Below, one piece after another: positions 61,401 through 64,000 of a DNA stretch of 64,000 nt. A program made the translations under genes and the position numbers. Every line of letters starts with the position of its first letter. Position 1 is the first letter of the stretch. Source of the DNA: an uncultured Sulfurovum sp. (lineage in GTDB: Bacteria; Campylobacterota; Campylobacteria; Campylobacterales; Sulfurovaceae); assembly GCA_902727855.1 (NCBI GenBank), contig CACVAS010000058.1, forward strand, positions 284,567 through 348,566, given 5' to 3'. Under the pieces are notes generated by a model. The model saw only the letters and a list, made by a program, of their open reading frames with translations. It was not told where the DNA came from and searched no databases.

Positions 61401-64000
61401 AATACCATCACCATCTGTATCTACTTCAGTTGTGCTTTTAGCAGGTACTATCACTGTAAATGCTCTAGTGTCAACAGCATCACCTTTTCTTAGGGTAGCA
61501 GTGAGAATTACTGTTCTTTCCGTACTCTGTTGTGTTACTTTACCTGTAGTGCTTATAGTGGAACTATCACTACTACTCCATGTGATGTCTACCTCGAATA
61601 AACTTTGTACAAGGTAAATATCTTCGCTAGTATAGTTTGGAAAATTCAATGCATTTTTCGCACTCTCTATAGGGTCTGTATCATTCAGGTTTCTATCAAC
61701 TACTATAGTACTACTTGTTACCCCTGCGTAGATATTGTCTGATTCTACACTCATGTAACTATGTACTATAGTATCTGTATTGACTGTGGTACAAGTAATA
61801 CTTACCTCCTTCGTCCCCAATCCACTTGGAGTATTACAAGCACTTCCTTCCAACGCTATCGTTGTATCTGATGGTATATCTATACTTGAGGTTAATGTAA
61901 ATGATACAGACTCATTACTAGGTACATGTATAGGTAAAACTTGAAGATTGAGAGATGGTCGTGCATCTTCACCTAAAAGCACCACGTATTTACTTGGTGA
62001 CTGATAGGTTAATTCTACATCTACAGGCTCAAAACTATTTTTGACACTATTTTGGCTGGTTCGCACAGTTATAGTGTTGGTTGCTCCCGTGCTCTCCAAC
62101 ACATAAAAGAACTCTCCTTCATCATTGAGGTTTACTGTCTCCGAACCTATGACTATAGAAGTGACCTGAGTACCCTCTTCTTCATTATAGACTTTTCCTC
62201 TAAGCGTAAATTGCGGTACGTACCTAACATTAAATATCTTTGGACTACCTAGTTTCACTTTGTGACTATAGAGTTCCACTTCTATATCGACATACTCAGC
62301 ATAGAGCTCAGGGTAGTCTCCCATTACAAATCTTGCTTGTTTATCGAATACTGAATTATTAAAGAGTTGGTGCCTTTTACCACTGTTATCTACCATCGTG
62401 ATAGTAACATGGTCTACACCAAGTTCTATATTTGACTTTTTAACACTTACATCACTTAAGTCTAGGGTAATCAGCTTACCACTTACTATGGCATTTCCTG
62501 CCAATGAACCACTAGTGAAATCTACTCCTACTATGTCAGCATCGATGCTATCTACATTATCATCTATCTCATCATAATCAAAACTTGATGCGTCTAACGT
62601 AAGAGTATAGCTATCTACATGCCCTAAGTTATCTCCCCCAAATACTGTGATAGTATAATCACTGTCTGGCTCTACACTCATAGGGTAAAAGTGTACTGTT
62701 TTATAATCACTACTACTGCTTACTTCTTTAAAGTAACCTTTATCTGTACTCCACCAGTAGTATGCTACAGCCCCATTGGCTGTGTCAAGTGTACTTGTAT
62801 TGACTGTAAGATCTACATACTTTCGACCAATATAATCTGTCGATACACTACCTATCTCTATAGGGTCAGCATTAGGATTATATGTTGCTGGTGTGAGTTC
62901 AAAACCAATAGTTTTAGAGAAAAGGGCATCTAAATCTAAACTCTCAGGTGTTTCATAGCGGCTAGTAGTACATGGATAATTTGGTGCAAATTTATCTTTG
63001 ATTCTTCTTAGAATTTTCAGTGCATCTTTGACAAGAAGGTACTCTTTTGGCTTAAGTTCATTATTCTCATTCCCAAAAAGTAATTCGTTGGCTACTGCTG
63101 TCTCTAAATATTTTTTTGCCCAATCTGACATATTTGTCTTGCCATCTATATAGTCATCAAATACAGAAAGGTCGTAAGATTGTATTGGTATATCAAAAGC
63201 ATTCATAGTGATCTTTATAAACTCTTCACGACTTACTTTTCGCATAGGTTTAAACAGTGTGTCCTTTTCGATGACAGTTTGTCCAAAATTACTTTTATAA
63301 TACGACAGTCTCATCAACGATGGCAAATACTCAGCATCATCTGCTACATCTACAAAAGGATTATAGTATTCATCTAAATCTAGGCTTTTCATGCTGCTAT
63401 TGCCCAAATTACGCATAGTATCTGATAAAATAATGGCATCTGAACGGGACAACTCTTCTTCTAGGTTGTTTGATAGTTGCATTTTTTGTATGAGAGAATC
63501 AACTTTTAAATAGTTTATGATGGCACTAAAATCTTCGTTTAAAGTGACTTTAGTAAATTCATATCTTATTTCTGCTGCCTTTCCATTACTTAAGTCTCCA
63601 TCTGTTGCAAAAAAGATTACTTCATACTTACCATCATTGAAACTAGAAACATCTAACGTAAATGTATGCGTTTCAGTAGGATCTTCACTCTCGTTATTGT
63701 ATGCATAGAGTAATTGTGTCCCACCAGTATCACCATCATTATATACCTTTACAGAAAATTTACTAATTCCTAATTGGCTATACCCGCTTAAAGAAACATC
63801 AAAACTATCTGTGCTTATCTGGTTTGAAGAGGGTTGGTTTGTGATTCTTATCGTCTCTTGTGGGACTTGTGGTGTGACTTTAGTAAATTCATATCTTATT
63901 TCTGCTGCCTTTCCATTACTTAAGTCTCCATCTGTTGCAAAAAAGATTACTTCATACTTACCATCATTGAAACTAGAAACATCTAACGTAAATGTATGCG
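58449..64000 (-). CDS. Giant modular surface protein with Ig-like repeats, SLH-like, FN3 and thrombospondin-3 repeats (5' end off the window)
   Basis: The track begins this gene at Met 63482, but the reverse-strand frame remains open without a stop to 64000, so the true start is off the right edge and at least 1850 residues are encoded. In N to C order I see tandem roughly 110-residue Ig-like units (HTFTLDVSSFNDGKYEVI...), an SLH-like segment (VSREEFIKITMNAFDIP, WAKKYLETAVANELLFG), an aBig_2-like unit ending AFTVIVPA, and two clusters of calcium-binding TSP3 repeats flanking an FN3 domain and a beta-rich, possibly propeller, region. A third TSP3 cluster ends near the short C-terminus VPIMMNDMVIMVPLRD. 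Likely an adhesin. No secretion domain is visible. Confidence 0.85.
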   Translation of the reverse strand, partial: HTFTLDVSSFNDGKYEVIFFATDGDLSNGKAAEIRYEFTKVTPQVPQETIRITNQPSSNQISTDSFDVSLSGYSQLGISKFSVKVYNDGDTGGTQLLYAYNNESEDPTETHTFTLDVSSFNDGKYEVIFFATDGDLSNGKAAEIRYEFTKVTLNEDFSAIINYLKVDSLIQKMQLSNNLEEELSRSDAIILSDTMRNLGNSSMKSLDLDEYYNPFVDVADDAEYLPSLMRLSYYKSNFGQTVIEKDTLFKPMRKVSREEFIKITMNAFDIPIQSYDLSVFDDYIDGKTNMSDWAKKYLETAVANELLFGNENNELKPKEYLLVKDALKILRRIKDKFAPNYPCTTSRYETPESLDLDALFSKTIGFELTPATYNPNADPIEIGSVSTDYIGRKYVDLTVNTSTLDTANGAVAYYWWSTDKGYFKEVSSSSDYKTVHFYPMSVEPDSDYTITVFGGDNLGHVDSYTLTLDASSFDYDEIDDNVDSIDADIVGVDFTSGSLAGNAIVSGKLITLDLSDVSVKKSNIELGVDHVTITMVDNSGKRHQLFNNSVFDKQARFVMGDYPELYAEYVDIEVELYSHKVKLGSPKIFNVRYVPQFTLRGKVYNEEEGTQVTSIVIGSETVNLNDEGEFFYVLESTGATNTITVRTSQNSVKNSFEPVDVELTYQSPSKYVVLLGEDARPSLNLQVLPIHVPSNESVSFTLTSSIDIPSDTTIALEGSACNTPSGLGTKEVSITCTTVNTDTIVHSYMSVESDNIYAGVTSSTIVVDRNLNDTDPIESAKNALNFPNYTSEDIYLVQSLFEVDITWSSSDSSTISTTGKVTQQSTERTVILTATLRKGDAVDTRAFTVIVPAKSTTEVDTDGDGIPDSRDPDDDNDGISDIDEIKYKLDPLNPNDAAYDSDGDGVSNIDEINGGTNPNLDETASLDAPVNFKVYTNSITQNGVVLTWDDSNNEDSYELTQIGYTSDNYEMFKNSTSKTIVGLEAGETYSFELCAVKGISKECATNVVSVTTKVEDTGNGEILTLGNEEDIFTQQYNNFPSGSTNQKTENYIKKIKVDTNGISHIIVEQIAWWKKDSKASTQQSRAFNYYYLTYNPKTKQKSTPILMFENQSLDTGNLPDEQYRDFIMNGNIAMVLTRNSETNKAKLYTLKSNSLQTSSPFITDIYGYGDLINYKSKTYIAYKTRDAVQENRRFKRKEVYPTFSGSDENILEEYLGNYHRIHDDNIYFYQEGVFYTLSDDMKVIPSSKEEIEVQNYVSGDVNIYDHNVKEILLDASKKLILLKQDGTKENLFDVLDASNNDYKFTISIYGGKVITIYIDDTNKFKTVVYNRITNEIESIIIGNKAGSTEDIYEIADISQNGDLILGNPNGRYDYAAQLVVGKADVTVNDVDTDKDGTPDSTDTDDDNDGISDIDEIRYGLNPLDSSDALKDADNDGISNIDEIKAGTDPRGEEQNTEVTITRVTPLTAIQGEYKNYTIVGTNLPRTIVGNIEGSIGHCQYISGGGSSVTINCRADVVGDTQRFYLKEIAGGVAITGSESITMSVTKPEIGVVNSFVSSPSVPRKLQAITLRATTSIARNSVTFRFGSGSWHKATASNGGKTWTYTRSVGIKGNTTCYVDIDNDGISDKTLALKVTNPKFHINISSRFMTVGENVQFAVETDLLDNSYRVQIKLENNWFDMLSSNQISWIYNGRFDIAGYKTVEFRILDDYGISYVGMMTIAINSDMDIDNDGIPDSEDDDNDNDGVVDSLDDFPLNPNESVDTDGDGTGNNADRDDDNDGISDVDENRWGLDPLDASDGGDDDADGDGVSNADEIEAGSDPLDPDDTKKPKRFVPIMMNDMVIMVPLRD
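63544..64000 (-). repeat. Perfect 127-bp direct repeat, copies 330 bp apart
   Basis: Positions 63544-63670 and 63874-64000 are identical over 127 bp, and the second copy runs to the window edge, so the array continues. The 330-bp period is 110 codons, so the repeats stay in frame as Ig-like units of the giant surface protein. The identity suggests gene conversion or recent expansion. Confidence 0.95.

Noticed and set aside
63544-64000. Perfect 127-bp repeats considered as IS ends or an attachment duplication
   Set aside because: They are in-frame coding repeats with a period of 110 codons and no transposase or inverted termini.

Overview
The window is AT-rich and gene-dense, and reads as a chromosome segment of a Campylobacterota bacterium, most like the Sulfurovum/Sulfurimonas lineages; genus is inferred. 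Supporting signs are a futalosine-pathway MqnD, short epsilonproteobacterial-type MurB and BioB, a PglF/CapD-type dehydratase, and recA, eno and an FtsB-like gene lying on one strand in the order familiar from Campylobacter. No rRNA, tRNA, integrase, IS element or CRISPR array was seen.

Region 1 (1-29050) is a large surface-polysaccharide locus, almost all on the minus strand. Read in transcription order, it starts with an ABC exporter (Wzm, then a Wzt fused to an FkbM methyltransferase). Next come a methyltransferase with a repeat-built coiled coil, a GT2-DUF115 fusion, an MBOAT/SGNH O-acetylation pair, and two secreted proteins that look like an insertion. They are followed by a six-gene module ending in a CMP-sugar-type cytidylyltransferase, then a GT2, a CDP-glycerol-type phosphotransferase, a Stealth sugar-phosphate transferase, another GT2, and a priming trio (4-ketoreductase, WecA/WbpL-like transferase, 4,6-dehydratase). 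The left end adds glycosyltransferases, an EpsG/Wzy-like membrane protein, a Wzz-like protein and a membrane protein cut by the window edge.

Region 2 (29200-41464) holds small secreted proteins, a PemK/MazF toxin with a DinJ/RelB-type antitoxin, a two-component system, a SurA-like chaperone, dcd, a Kbp-like BON-LysM protein, ugd, topA, bioB, a CPA2 antiporter, a highly charged helical protein and an FtsB-like protein.

Region 3 (41472-50584) has eno and recA separated by a five-gene operon: MerR regulator, MFS-PlsC-acyl-ACP ligase fusion, GNAT acyltransferase, class V aminotransferase and DCC-family protein. A 59-aa membrane peptide missing from the ORF track lies upstream of recA.

Region 4 (50716-58331) has mqnD and murB with a KAP-type P-loop ATPase and an Abi/HEPN protein inserted between them without a transcriptional break. 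It is followed by a DUF1566 protein, two L,D-transpeptidases (one frameshifted at an A7 run), tpx and a Uma2-family nuclease.

Region 5 (58449-64000) is one giant modular surface protein. Its frame stays open to the right edge, beyond the start given in the ORF track, and includes 127-bp perfect in-frame repeats.

The strongest leads are the coiled-coil methyltransferase next to Wzm/Wzt (a possible repeat-tunable WbdD-like chain-length ruler), the CMP-sugar-acid-like module without a NeuB/KdsA-type synthase, and the KAP-HEPN pair embedded in a housekeeping operon.
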